From assembly GCF_019578655.1 (NCBI RefSeq), contig NC_063257.1:12214001-12278000 (forward strand): 64,000 nucleotides of DNA, in the 5' to 3' direction. Source of the DNA: Ricinus communis. Its lineage: Eukaryota > Streptophyta > Magnoliopsida > Malpighiales > Euphorbiaceae. The notes below the pieces were generated by a model. The model was not told where the DNA came from. It worked only from the letters and a program-made list of their open reading frames with translations, and searched no databases. The stretch's first letter is position 1. Every line of letters starts with the position of its first letter. Below are positions 49,242 to 61,495 of the stretch, in pieces. A program made the translations under genes and the position numbers.

Positions 49242-49894
49242 CTAGTGGTTTACTCGTGCGTTGTATGACCGTTATTATTATTTTAATTATAAAATTAAGT
49301 CGATAAATATAATTTAATAAAATTTTATTTTAAAATAAATTTATAATATTTTAAAAAATAATAATAAACTAAATATTTTTAAATATTCTTCTTAATTCTT
49401 TTAAAATTTTAAAATTTATTTAATACAATAATATAATATTATTTTAAAAATATTTATTAATTAATTTTAGTATTATATAACTTAATACTATAATTGATAT
49501 TACTATTTTTAAATTTTTAAAATTTATTGTATAATTAAAAAATTAATTTATTATTAAATATAAGATTAAAAATATAATTTAAAATGTTATTTTCTAGAAT
49601 TATAATTATTATATAATTAAAGAATTAATCTATTAGTTAATATAATATCAAAATATAATTAATATGCTATTATATGATTAGAAAATTATTTATTAGTTAA
49701 TATAATATTAAAATATAATTAATATATTATTTTTTAGAATTAGAGTTCGTGTTTAATTATGAATCTAACTTATTAATCAACAAATTAATAAAAAAAAAAT
49801 TATAAATCACACAACCTTGAATTCTATAGTCAAAAATAGTACACATGTCAGAAAAAAAATTTAAATCTTAGAAATTAATATTTACATATATAGA
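49242..49894 (-). mobile_element. Helitron-like non-autonomous element (653 bp)
   Basis: On the minus strand it starts TCTATATATG after a host A (plus T at 49895) and ends ...GTAAACCACTAG before a host T (plus A at 49241). A TC start, CTAG end and A|T insertion site are Helitron rules; the end is preceded by 'caacgcacgag', shared with the other family members here. The body is AT-rich and non-coding, with shared phrases such as 'gacatgtgtac/gacacatgg' near the 5' end. Confidence 0.6.
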
Positions 49895-50936
49895 TAAAAG
49901 AGAGTCTAGCAAACAAACCCTCTGGAATAAATGTCCAATACAAATCAATACCAAATACACTGCCTAAGAACAATCAGCAATCATAAGGTAATAAAATCAA
50001 CGTTAGTAACTATCCTGATATGGAATATAGCGCGGTAAGAGATCATCGCACAAACAAATTTCAAGAATTAAGTTTTGATCTAGAAACTTAAAAATATTTG
50101 CAAGAAGAATAACCTCAAAGCTTAAATTTATTAATATTAGACATTCTAAGATAACTAAATTAAATATATAACTTTCTTGATCCAAATCGATAGCGGTTTA
50201 CAAATAGCTCAGAACTAGTAGCAGAGCCGATCCACAATGGAGCTTGACTCTGTCTCGAAAAGCTTTTAAGCCGGCATCAATGATGCATGGCACTAGACCG
50301 ATTGGAGAACCGGCTAAGGCATGGCACTAGCCTTCAAGAACCAGCACCGGTTCAATTTGACAGTAGAATCAGTCGCAGGGCAGACCAAGCACACTTGCAC
50401 CATCACATCCTCGGACCAAGTTGTAAAATTCTCCATTCTCTTAACATTTTTAGTAATTTTGATATAATTGGAAAACTCAATGTTATCAATAGGATCTATA
50501 CTTTATCCATTTCATCACCAATTCCAATACAATTGTGAGTAAATATGCATAGTACTAAGGAAATGTGAATTCGAAATACCAAGAATCTTATGATCCAAAA
50601 AAGCAATTCAAGCAACAGAAACACAGAAAAGATAAGTCGGAACACGTCCTAACAACATGACAGACAGTCTTAAAGTGATCAATGCCAAATTATTGTTACA
50701 TTATTTGTTTCTTGTTAAGTATCTATTCCTTCTATATTATTTAGATATAATTAATCAAATAGTTTTTAGATTATATTCTTTTTGATTATGCAGAGATAAA
50801 GGTGAGATTTGACAATACCTCTCCTTTTAAGATTTTCATGGGTGCTTAGGCCAAACAATACGGATGAAGGATAGTACTACTAGAGTATGCCACGGAAATT
50901 AAGGAAATACTTATATATAAGAACTAGTACTCCTAC
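49895..50936. other. Intergenic DNA, no gene recognised
   Basis: A GC-richer patch at about 50190-50420 carries an 83-codon plus-strand ORF that includes repeated 'catggcactag' and several 'ccgg' motifs, but no known domain. The rest is AT-rich. Confidence 0.4.
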
Positions 50937-50939
50937 TAC

Positions 50940-51515
50940 GAGCGGTATTAAATTAATTGGTTCGACTGATCAATATAACTGGTAATTGGTGACTGATATC
51001 TGGTAGCCAGTGGCTGATAATTGATAGGTGGTAGCTGGTGACTAATAACTCATAGTTGGCAACTAATAAATTAAACTGTTTAGTAAAATTTCATTTAATG
51101 GTTGCTGTTTGTACGTTAAATTATTAGAAATATTATAGTTAATTTTATTTTAGCTTAGTTGTTTTGTTATTAAAAATACTTAAATATTATTTTACAATAG
51201 AAATTTAAATTTAAATTCTACTAATAAAAAATTCTAATTTCAAATGTCATAATTATAAATATATTAATAATTTAATATAATCTTAAAATAATAATTATTT
51301 ATTATGAATTATAAAATTAACTATATGAGATCAACTTAACGTAAATTATTATTAATAAGTCTTAATAAGGATAATATTGTCCAAATAAAAAAATAAAATC
51401 ATTTATTAGCTAGTAAGAAAAAACTCTAAAATATTTCTTTTTCTTTTTCCCTACCAATTTGTGACACCTACTAATCTACAGCCTATTTATAAAATTAGGT
51501 TTTGATTAATAGCTT
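50940..51515. repeat. Second copy of the 43390-43850 dispersed repeat, inverted
   Basis: The reverse complement of about 51300-51400 matches 43555-43680 ('tttatttggacaatatta', then 'aatttac', then 'gatctcatata'). Upstream, 50965-51070 is a run of short related words (ggtaattggtgactgata, ggtagccagtggctgata, ggtggtagctggtgacta), a simple degenerate tandem repeat. Confidence 0.45.
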
Positions 51516-51518
51516 ATA

Positions 51519-52405
51519 CTGGTAGTTTACTGTGTGTTGTACGACGGTAATTATTATATATTATAAAATAAAGTTTATAAATAAAACTTAGTAGAAATTT
51601 ATAGTACTTGATATTATTCATCATATTTAAAAATAACAGTAAATTTAATATTTCTAATTTTTTTAAAAAAATTAATATTCTTAAATTTTATTAATATACT
51701 AATATGAAAATTATTCTAAGAAAATTTATTACTTAATTCTAATATTATATAAATTAATACTAACAATATAATTGATATTACTATTTTCTAGAGTTAAAAA
51801 TTAGTATATAATTAAATAACTAATTTATTAGGAAATATAATATTTAAAATATTATTTTCTAGAATTATAATTATTATCTAATTAAAATACTAATAAATTA
51901 GTTAATATAATATTAAATATAATTAATATAATATTTAAAATATTGTTTCTTAGAATTATAATTATTATCTAATTAAAATACTGATAAATTAGTTACTATA
52001 ATATTAAACATAATTAATATACCTTTTCAGGATAATTATTATCTAATTAGGAAGCTAATCATTATCTAATTAAAATACTGATAAATTAGTTACTATAATA
52101 TTAAACATAATTAATATACCTTTTCAGGATAATTATTATCTAATTAGGAAGCTAATCATTATCTAATTAGAAAACTAATTTATTATTAATATCCTATTTC
52201 TTAGGATTAGAATTAATGTTTAATTAGGAATGTAACTTATTAATCAATAAATTAAATAAAAAATTATAAAATTGTACATAATCTTGAACCCCATGTATCA
52301 AAAATAAGTAAACATGTCCAAATAAGAATTTCATGTGTCAAAAAAAAGATATATACTAAAAAAGTTTTAGGTCTCAAAAAAAAAATAAAAAGAAATATAT
52401 ATATA
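51519..52405 (-). mobile_element. Helitron-like element with perfect 97-bp tandem duplication
   Basis: The minus-strand 3' end reads 'caacacacagtaaactaCCAG' then T, i.e. the family's CTAG end with one change. The body matches the elements at 49242-49894 and 59690-60439 ('tagaattataattattatctaatta' phrases in pieces, and 'catgtcaaaataag'). A 97-bp unit starting at 51975 is repeated at 52072 with no difference I can see. The 5' end near 52405 is approximate. Confidence 0.55.
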
Positions 52406-54230
52406 TATGAAAAAATAAAAGCAAAATGAAGCTTTTGAAGAAGATCTTTTTTATTTGGAATAGGATATCTAATCCACTTTAAAGTTTTATTTAAAAGTTT
52501 GTAGTTAATTACCAATCTAGGTGTACCTCTTTCTATTTCTTAAATGTGTTAATTTCAGCTAATCACAAAACTAACTACAGTATTTTATAATTTATCTATA
52601 TCTACTATTTTACTAATAAGATCCGTTTTTCGTGTTTTAGAGCATATTTTTTGTTTATTATTTACAAATACAATTCTTCATAGATTTAAAATATCAACCA
52701 AATATCAACTAAACATTAAGTTAACATTAACCAAATATTAATAAAATTATTCAAACAAAAAAAAAAAACCCTAAAGAAAATATAAAAAAAAATTAAAATG
52801 AAAAATTAAAATAAATAACAAAATAAAATATAAGAATCAAATATTAAAATAAATAACAAAATAAACTTAAAAAAAGCATACATTGACATAAAAGGATCAT
52901 ATCTAAACCGTAAATATAGCCTAAAAGATGATAAAAGATAAAATAAAATTTTTAAGATAAAATTGAAAGACTTTTTAAACATAAATACCATAACACAAAA
53001 AGAAATAAACAACTAAAATAATACAAGTCATGAATTTTGTAATACAGAAATCAACTGTTGATAAAATTATATTTCTAATACATAAATTTGTAAGTAAATA
53101 TTTAATAATTTCAATTTAAATACAAAAGTAAATAATTAATATCAATGTGTTAATACTTTTTAATTGATTAAATCTTAATATTTAAATAAAGAATACAGAA
53201 TTATAAACTTTAATACTATATCCTTATATTTTTTATTTTTTAATATTATACTTAATATTGGAGCATGACGAGTTGATTCTAATTAAAGATTATATCTTTT
53301 TCAGCTATTGGAAGTATTTATAATCTTAAATATAATAATGATCTTTTTATGTCACATAAACAATAACAAGTAACATTGTAAAGACTTCATAGGAGAATGA
53401 TGATATTAATTAAAAGTAATAAAGATAAAGTTTAGGATAATTTATAAGAATCTACATATATACATGCAATAATATAGAATTCTATTTCAAATTGGAGTAT
53501 TTAATAATATAAAATAAATAAATAATTTTCTCACATTTATTTTAAGACAAGAAACCTATAGAGAAACTAATCAATGAGAATGCGAATTAACACTTTTTCA
53601 ACTTGAGTCGATTAGTGTCTGCATTAAAAGTTTTAACACAAAGCAAAAGTACAAAAAGTAAAACATATTCGATAATAAAATGAGAATAAATATCCAAAAT
53701 TCAGAGGATTGAATTATTGATAATTGTAATCATATTTTTAATATAAAAGATTAATTATTCTTCGAGACATATTTATTATTGCAGAGTACTAATAAGAGTA
53801 ACAGTGTAAACTAAAATAATACTTAATACAAATAATGTAAGATATATTAATAATTTCACGTATAAAGTATATGTGAATGAAAAATTAATATTTATTAAAA
53901 AAATTTAAAATAACAATAATTTTTATATAAAAAAGAATTAAAATGAAAGAGGTCAAAAAAATAAAGAAAAAAAAGAAAAATTGAGACTCAAAAGAAAAAA
54001 AATAAAATAATGAAATTAAAGATAGTCTTTTATAAATTTAAAGTTAATTAATATTTATTTTAAAATCAACCAAACATCAACAAAATTATTCAGTTATAAA
54101 ATAAAATTTATAATAAATAAATTAATGAAAAACTTAAAATATAAACAATGAGAGAATATTAACAGTATATATTCACTCATTTCATATTTACTTCACTCAA
54201 AAATGAAAAGCAAAAGTATGATTTTATGTA
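52406..54230. other. AT-rich intergenic DNA, no gene recognised
   Basis: About 1.8 kb of very AT-rich sequence with many A-runs. No ORF with natural composition, no recognised repeat ends. Confidence 0.5.
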
Positions 54231-54239
54231 TTTCTACGA

Positions 54240-54460
54240 GACACGACAGCTTTCCTTTATCTTCTCTCACATAAAAACCCAGACTACCCACCAATTTAGC
54301 TTTTAGAGAGAGAAATCTGAATCAACCAAACTCCCATATTTCTCTCTAGCCCTAACCCTAAGAAAAATAGAGTTTGTTAGTAAAGGAGTTCACAAGGCAC
54401 AATTAGAGAGATAGAAAAAAAAAAAAAAAGGAGATAAAAATGGAATTTTAAGTTTTTAAA
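54240..54460 (+). promoter_or_regulatory. Orphan promoter/leader-like segment
   Basis: Locally GC-richer patch with 'cataaaaacccagactaccc', pyrimidine-rich 'catatttctctctagccc', the telo-box-like 'ccctaaccctaag' and 'agagagagaaatctg', features common in plant 5' leaders. No coding frame follows; the sequence turns to A-rich DNA and then to repeat sequence. It could be a gene remnant or part of a repeat. Confidence 0.25.
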
Positions 54461-54639
54461 TTTTTTATTTTGTTTTTTATTTTTTTAAGACAAGAGGAAG
54501 AGATAAAAAAAGACATAGGTTAGAAATAAAAAAAAAAGTGAAAAAACATATAAAAAAAAGTAAAAGATAAAACAATATAATAACTTAATATACGAAAATA
54601 AAAAAGAAATTATTTCAAGCTAGTGTTTTAATATCTGAG

Positions 54640-56236
54640 ATTTAGTGAGTTGTTAATGAGTGATGAATAACTATTTGATCATTGTCACCACATACCTTTT
54701 TTAAAAATAAAAAGAAATACATACTAAAAATTATTAAAAGTGAGAATTCTTTTAATTTATTACATATTGATATGGTGTATTGGACTTTGAACGTGTTGAC
54801 TCTTAATGGTACAAATAGTCCTAGTATTATGAAGAAATAATACAAACTATTAGAGATAAACATCATGAAATGTAAACTTGAAGTATACAAAGTGAGTTTA
54901 TAATGATGAGATTCTCATTACATATGTTCCTAAACTTTGTTCATAGTTAATGTTTGATCAAGAATTAGATATTGATCGTTGGATATTGATCAAACGCTCG
55001 AGACTACCATAATGTATTTATCACTTACTTGTGAAGTAAGCAATATGTCTCATAAGGTTAAGTATAAGAATACTAAGATAAGCATGAGTGCTTGTTATAA
55101 GAATAAGTTCATTGAACACGACCCATCTGAGTAGTTCAAATGAAATTTACTCTAAGTGTCTATAGATAATACTCTTGTGATAATCATGTAAAATGTGATC
55201 CTCAGACTTGAGATAACAATATATTATCTTATATGAGGATTGCTATACTTGATGAATATAGTAAGAGTCAGATGAAGATAATAAAATATCAATAAAGAAT
55301 TTATTGCCCAAAGTAATAAGTCATTAGGATCTTATCTTGATGTTTCTTAATATACTTTAATTAATATGTAAATCTTTTATAAATGTTGTGTGATTGAAGA
55401 TTATTAGAAGTGTTTCATAAATTCAATTCAAAATGTTATATGCAACTATTAAAAACAAATATGTTTAGTTCAATTATAAAGTTGACACTTGCATCCATAT
55501 TTCATGAATCAATTGGGATAAAAATACAATGAAAGGATTGAATTACATTATAAGATTATTTACTGCAAAAGTTGATCAAAGTACTTTAATCATTTCTATA
55601 TATTTGGATAGTCATATGATGCATTACTAGATATCAATTTTGATATTTGAATATGGATTAAGTTAATTAGAGAATTAATATTGAAATAAAGGAGTTTAAT
55701 CCATAATTTATATTCATTATCAACATGCTAGGAATCTTTCGGTCACAAATAGGCCTTAGTGATGATTAAAATGAGGCTTTTAGCATTGGATTTAAAATTA
55801 AGCCTAATTAAAGGTTAATAAATTTAAAACTAATGGGTCTTGTATAATCGGTCTATGATGGATTTATTATCTATGGATTAGTTCTTAATTAATCAAAGTC
55901 CAACTTAGTATAAGCTAGAGTTTTGTAGAAATCTTAAACCATTAAGGACTTTGATTAAAATATCACATATATAGAAAAAGAGATGCTAAGGTGGCAACAT
56001 GATGTTCTTTGATTTATAAATTTTCTTGAAAAGAAAAAGCTTAGGTGAATCAATCAATAAAATTAAATGATTCATCCCTCTTAGTTGGAACTAGTATTCA
56101 ATCTCTTTAACGTTGTTTAATTGAAAGTTTGTGTGGATCACCAAAAGAAACTGGTGACTTGAGTAGCTTTAAAGTGTATCAATCATCCTTGAAGAATCAA
56201 GAATCAACAAAGTAAGAAGCTCTCTTGGATTGGCCA
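54640..56236. mobile_element. Probable LTR-type repeat sequence without coding
   Basis: About 1.6 kb of moderately AT-rich sequence with no ORF above 82 codons and a style typical of long plant LTRs (for example 'gatcctcagacttgagataa', 'agttcaaatgaaattt', a purine-rich 'gaagaatcaagaatcaac' near the right end). Ends and target duplication are not found. The shorter relative of the solo LTR family is inserted at its right side (56237). Confidence 0.35.
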
Positions 56237-57769
56237 TGTAACGACCCTGCCTAAACTAGGCCTAACTATCTAATATTTTATCTTCACTTTCTCGAACAAT
56301 GGAGTCTAGCAATGTGAAGCTCTAACTACTACTGCTTTTATCTTGATCCACTTCTTAAAATCTTACATAACACCGAACTCTTGAAAAATTGGTCGACTCG
56401 ACTCTAGCCGCCGGAGTCCGATTGATGATCCAAGTATGCCTACAAACTCGAGATAATGCATAGATGATGATTCTAGTTTCTGATTCTCTGATCCAGCTCC
56501 CCATCATCTCGAAACATCACAAACAGTTTCCAACCATTGATTTTCTAACGGAGTCCGATCGCCACAAAACTGGTGCCATTAGAAAGCTTGTGAGAAGAGG
56601 AGTTTGAATGTGTTCTCTGATTATTGCAAGCTCAATGACATTAACCAGAAATTTGAGAAATTATCAATAGCCCCTAATTTTTCATCTTGTTGGATCTCTT
56701 TCCCCCGGTCGCTCTCACCGCTGCTGCCACCCCTAAAATGAAATCCACAAGCCGCTGGTCATTTTAAGACTAGAACCACTAGTAATGGCCGCTAGAGTCG
56801 CCCGGAACAATGCCAAAAATTGCTACAATCTTCCTCAATTCCTGCAATGTGACATTGTCGGAGCTGCTGCCGTCTCCTCCATCAAGCTTGTCGATGTCCA
56901 GTCCTTCACCAGCTGTCACCACCATACCTCAGATGAGCATCCTCTCCCTTTCGCCATTAATGGCAGCCAAGCTCTATCTCTTTCCCCCCTCATTCTTCTT
57001 CTTCTTCTTCTTCTTCTTTCTTTTTTTTTTCTTTTCCTTTCGTCCCATAACCAGTTTTAGTCCCTCAATTTTTCTTTGAATAACCATAACCCCCTAGAAA
57101 CATCCGCTAAATCCTTAAGCTTGAAATTATTTCCTCAATTAAGCCCTTAATTACTACTTTTGAGCCAAATAAAAAATATAAGAAATATATAGTTAATTAT
57201 TTACCCTTGCTTTTAATTTTTAATATTACCATTATGCCCCTACTGGCATATTTAATTATAAAAATACCGATCATGAAATTTCTCATTTAAACCCCATTTT
57301 AAATCAAATCTTCTTTTAGCCCCTTTTTTTATAAATAAATATCACTTTAATCATAATACTTTATTGACTTAATTAATCAATTTAGTAACCTTTTTCAATT
57401 AAGTCCATTACTATTTTGCTAATTAAAATCTTGCCATTTCCCATGATAAATTCTTTTATAAAAATATTTTTATAACTTTCAAGTATAATATTTAATTCAT
57501 ATATTCATATTGAGAGAAAAGTTGAGTATGACATTTATAATTTCTCCTTTATATAATTCGCTTAATTAATTATTTGAAAATCAAACTAATTAGATATAGT
57601 TAAATAGATCTTTTTTATTTTTATCTTGCACTTAAAAATCCTTTTAAAAAATAAGATTCTCAATAGTAATCTATTTTAAAATATCCCATTTAAAATAAAA
57701 ATTCTTTATTCTAATTACATTTATTACATTTTAAGACTTCTAGTTTTATTATCATCATCATTATTATCC

Positions 57770-57807
<38 letters not shown>

Positions 57808-57837
57808 TATTATTGGTTCTTAAGTACGGGTGTTATA
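56237..57837 (+). mobile_element. Shorter relative of the solo LTR family
   Basis: Begins TGTAACGACCCTG and ends GGGTGTTATA, diverged forms of TGTCACGACCCC and GGGGTATTACA. Flanks GGCCA (56232-56236) and GGCTA (57838-57842) match at 4 of 5. From about 56390 on ('ttggtcgactcgactctagc', then 'cgccggagtccgat') it runs parallel to copy 1 from about 3500 and copy 2 from about 6630, including the closing 'aagcccttaattacta' type text; the first 1.5 kb of the long copies, with their AGAGAGC repeats, is replaced by about 150 bp. ORFs of about 90 codons at 56785-57079 overlap each other and look like chance in the GC-rich island. Confidence 0.65.
57771..57807. repeat. (TTA)n microsatellite
   Basis: Perfect TAT/ATT trinucleotide run close to the right end of the LTR relative at 56237-57837. 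Confidence 0.95.
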
Positions 57838-57842
57838 GGCTA

Positions 57843-59100
57843 AATCTCTTTTTGTAAGTATTTTTTTTTGTCTTTTTACTTGTTTTGTGTGTTATGACTA
57901 CTTTACATTAATGATATTATTGGTGTAAATTGAAAAATTATTGTTTTGCTTCCGTTGCGGCTTTTCTTATGTCTTGTATCAATTTTTAACAATGGTATTA
58001 GTGATTAATTTAGTCATAATGATTGCATACTTGTTAATTGATAAAAAAATACAAATCTCAAAATTTCTAAGAAGCTTTAGAGATGTCTATAGTTGTTATA
58101 GCTATAGGTTGGATTTTTAAGTGATTTTTGTTGCATATGGACTCTAATAAATAAAACTTACGATATGTAAGTTTGTGAAATTTTTTGATCTTATGTTGAA
58201 AGTCTAGACCATGTAGATAGATAACTTTGATGTGATCCTCAACACTAATCTTCAATCAAATTTGAATAGGCAAATCGATTAATTCATTTCTATTTTCTTC
58301 TTTTATGGCAAAATGCCATAATCAAAGAAGTCGACTGTATTCAATTCTTAACAAGAAAATAAAAAGAAGAAGGAAAAGAAATTATGCTGATAAATGTATG
58401 TTATCACTTCTATCGGATACCCACTAGCTCAAAGAAAAAGTGGGTGAAAACTACCTCATGCAAGAACCTTTGTCAATTCCAAGTATTCTTATAAACACAT
58501 ACCAGTTCTTTTTTTTTTTTTCTCTCTTTTTCAACGACGATATGGAATCATCAAGCTTTTCTATAGATTATGTGAGAATATCCACCTGTCAGCTAAATAA
58601 GCTATGCTCTCCCAGCACCCTCTTTGATCTTCATATATATGTATATATTATATATATGTATATGTATGAAAAAAGAAAAATAAAAAAGGAAGATCTCATT
58701 ATGGATTTCTATTGCATGGAAGTGATTTGACATTTCAATAAGATTCTTGTCTTCAAAGTTAAGATGAATGAGTGGAGAGGGTTTCTGACATCAACTTTTT
58801 TAGGGTTTTGTTTGTGGGAAATTGTTTTATATTTATATATAAGGTTGGAGCTTGTTCTGAATTCTGATGTCTCACAGAATAATAGGTGTTACAGTTACAG
58901 TACATATATGGGAATTTATTATTTTTATGGTATGATGAGAGCCATTTATCTATTATTTAACGATTGGACATCTCACTTGATTTTTAAGTGAATTTATTTT
59001 TACTTTATTGATTAAAGTTTCAACTTTTTTTTTGTGCCCTCTCTTTTCAAGCAGACCATACCATAGAATAAACTTAATACAGGACAAGCAAAAACTAATT
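57843..59100. other. Intergenic DNA, no gene recognised
   Basis: ORFs of 62-96 codons on both strands at 58067-58991 show no known domain. A TA-rich run lies at about 58633-58665. No repeat boundaries established. Confidence 0.45.
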
Positions 59101-59290
59101 TAGTGAATACCCATCTTAGATATAAGATTTTAGTACAAGTAAAATATAATTTAGTAAATATCCATCTTAGATATGAGATTTTAGTACAAGTAAAAATTAA
59201 TTTAGTAAATACCCATCTTAAATATAAGATTTTAGTACAAGTAAAAGTTAATTTAGTAAATACCCATCTTAGATATAAGATTCTTTTAAT
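59101..59290. repeat. 51-bp tandem repeat, about 3.7 copies
   Basis: Units start at 59101, 59152, 59203 and 59254 (tagtgaatac/tagtaaata...) and differ at few sites. Each unit reads in order 'tagtaaatacccatctta', 'gatataagattttagtacaa', 'gtaaaa.taat'. The period is a multiple of three, so a 79-codon frame (59103-59342) stays open with a 17-residue repeat. Confidence 0.9.
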
Positions 59291-59689
59291 GTTTAAACAA
59301 GTGAAGGAAGAGCAGACAGCACAGAGGGTTTCTACAGATTGAAAAAAGGCTTAATCACATGTAGGGTGGATAGGGTTTGAAAGGCCAAGAAACAAGGAAA
59401 AGAGGTCTGAAAAGCTTAATCAAGTAACTTAACATGGGCAGCTCATGGGTTAATGGTTAATGAAGAAGATGGCGTGCACGTGGAAAAGCAGTTGCATGCT
59501 GACTACATTGTGAACAGTTCCATTTAAAAAAGTCTAATTTTATAATGAAAGAGCGACTCCTCGTGCTCTCCATGCACTCCTGTGTGAAGGCAGAACGGAA
59601 TATTAGGGTTTGCTCTCCACCAATGATGTTACTCCAAAAGCAAAGAATACTATCAGCATATATACTGCTCCTTTCTATATTTATATACA
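59291..59689. other. Intergenic DNA, no gene recognised
   Basis: About 400 bp, somewhat less AT-rich than the surroundings. It has a minus-strand 77-codon ORF with no recognised domain. Confidence 0.4.
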
Positions 59690-60439
59690 CTAGTGTTGTA
59701 CGGATACCATTATTATTTCGATTATAAAATTAGATTTATAAATATAATTTATAATATTTAATATTAATTTATAATATTTTAAAAAATAATAATAAATTAA
59801 CTATTTTTAAATTTTTATTAGTAAAATAATATATAAATTATTTTTAAAATTCTTATTTATTAATTTTAATATTATATAAATTATTACTACCAATATAATT
59901 GATATTACTTTTTTAGAATTTTTATTAGTAAAATAATATATAAATTATTTTTAAAATTCTTATTTATTAATTTTAATATTATATAAATTATTACTACCAA
60001 TATAATTGATATTACTTTTTTAGAATTTAATATTATATAATTAAAAATTAATTTATTAGTGAATATAATATTTAAAAACATTATTTTCTATAATTAGAAC
60101 TATTATCTAATTAGAAAACTAATTTATAAGTTAATATAATATTAAAATATAATGAATATAATATTTTTAAAATAATCATTATCTAATTAGAAAATTAATA
60201 TTTATTTAATTAAAAAATTAATTTATTATTAATATATTATTTTTTAGGATTATAGTTAGTGTTGAATTAGAAATGTAACTTATTAATTAATAAATTAATA
60301 GAAAAAACCACAAAATTATAAATAAGTTTGAATTCCATGTGTCAAAATAAATATACATGTCAAAATAAATATTCTATGTGTCAAAATTTAAGCATACATG
60401 TCAAAAAAATCTTAAATTTCAGAAATTAATATATATAGA
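59690..60439 (-). mobile_element. Helitron-like element (750 bp) with 107-bp tandem duplication
   Basis: On the minus strand it starts TCTATATATATTAATTTC (5' end at 60439) and ends ...GTACAACACTAG (3' end at 59690) before a host T. Start and end match the 49242-49894 element. A 107-bp unit is repeated in tandem (for example GTAAAATAAT at 59821 and again at 59928) without visible differences. Non-coding. Confidence 0.6.
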
Positions 60440-61395
60440 CTAGTATTATTCGTTCACGCATTATGTGTGTATATTATTATTATTATAAAAATTATAATAT
60501 AAAAAAATTTAAAAATTAGTATAAATATAATATTTATTAAAAATATTTAATTATTTTATGAGTATTTTTTTATTGTAAAGTACAAATGCATATATTATTA
60601 TATACTTTATAAATTTAATGGATATTTAGACTTTAAATTAACTAATAAGGTATTATAATAATAATGATCACATAAAATAATATATTAATAAAATAAAATT
60701 AAAAGTAATATATATTTTTTATTTTTTATTTTTTATTTTTACAAAAATTCGTAGTGAGTTATTCGAATTTATATGTGTAGTATGAGTCTAATTACTTATT
60801 ATAACCAAAATAAATTGCATCTTTCACGCACAAACAAATTGTTCAATTTACGCAATTCTCTTATACGGACCAATTACTATACATCATAAAATATACCACA
60901 TGTCATCATTTTAATAAGAAATTTATAATTCGACATGACAGTTAGAATATATTTTTAGAAATTTAATAGATACTTATACTTGAGATAAACTAATAAATTA
61001 TTATAATAATAATTAACATATTAATTAATATATCAATAAAATAAAATTAAAAATATTATATCTTTTTTGACTCATTGTCTTCAATTTTTACTTTGTCTTT
61101 AATTTTTATAAAAATTTGTATTGAGTTATTTAATATCCATCATAAGTATATATAGTGTGAATAATTCATCAATTTTCTTATAGGATTAGAAATATATATG
61201 AAATTATTATAGGTTTAGGATGGAATTAGACTAATTCTATTAGGATTAGGATATTAATCATTAATTAATTCTATTAGGATTAGAAAATTAAATTAATTAC
61301 ATATACAATTAGGATAAGATTAGTAAGGTATTTTAGTGAGGTTAAAAAATTTCCCCTCTCCTTTCATACTTATATATATATTATAGAAAGATAGA
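60440..61395 (-). mobile_element. Helitron-like element joined to the 5' end of another
   Basis: The minus-strand 3' end ...GCGTGAACGAATAATACTAG lies at 60440, directly before the T of the TCTATATATA start of the 59690-60439 element. Its body resembles that of the repeat at 61401-63826 ('aaaattataatataaaaa', 'ataataattatt', 'gaattagg/attagga') and may be a different subfamily from the other copies. The 5' end is approximate. Confidence 0.5.
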
Positions 61396-61495
61396 TTATA
61401 CTAATTTTTTGTTCGTAATACGCCTTAATTTTTTATTATAAAAATTATAATATAAAAATATTTGATTAAATTAATATATAATATAATACTTATTA

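Noticed and set aside
56785..57079. Two overlapping ORFs of about 90 codons
   Set aside because: Within the GC-rich island and TTC-repeat tract of an LTR relative; out of frame with each other and without homology.
57843..58991. Several ORFs of 60-96 codons considered as a small gene
   Set aside because: No domain, no coherent splice model, and biased AT-rich composition.
59103..59342. 79-codon repeat protein
   Set aside because: It comes from a 51-bp tandem repeat whose period is a multiple of three; no sign of a promoter or of conservation.
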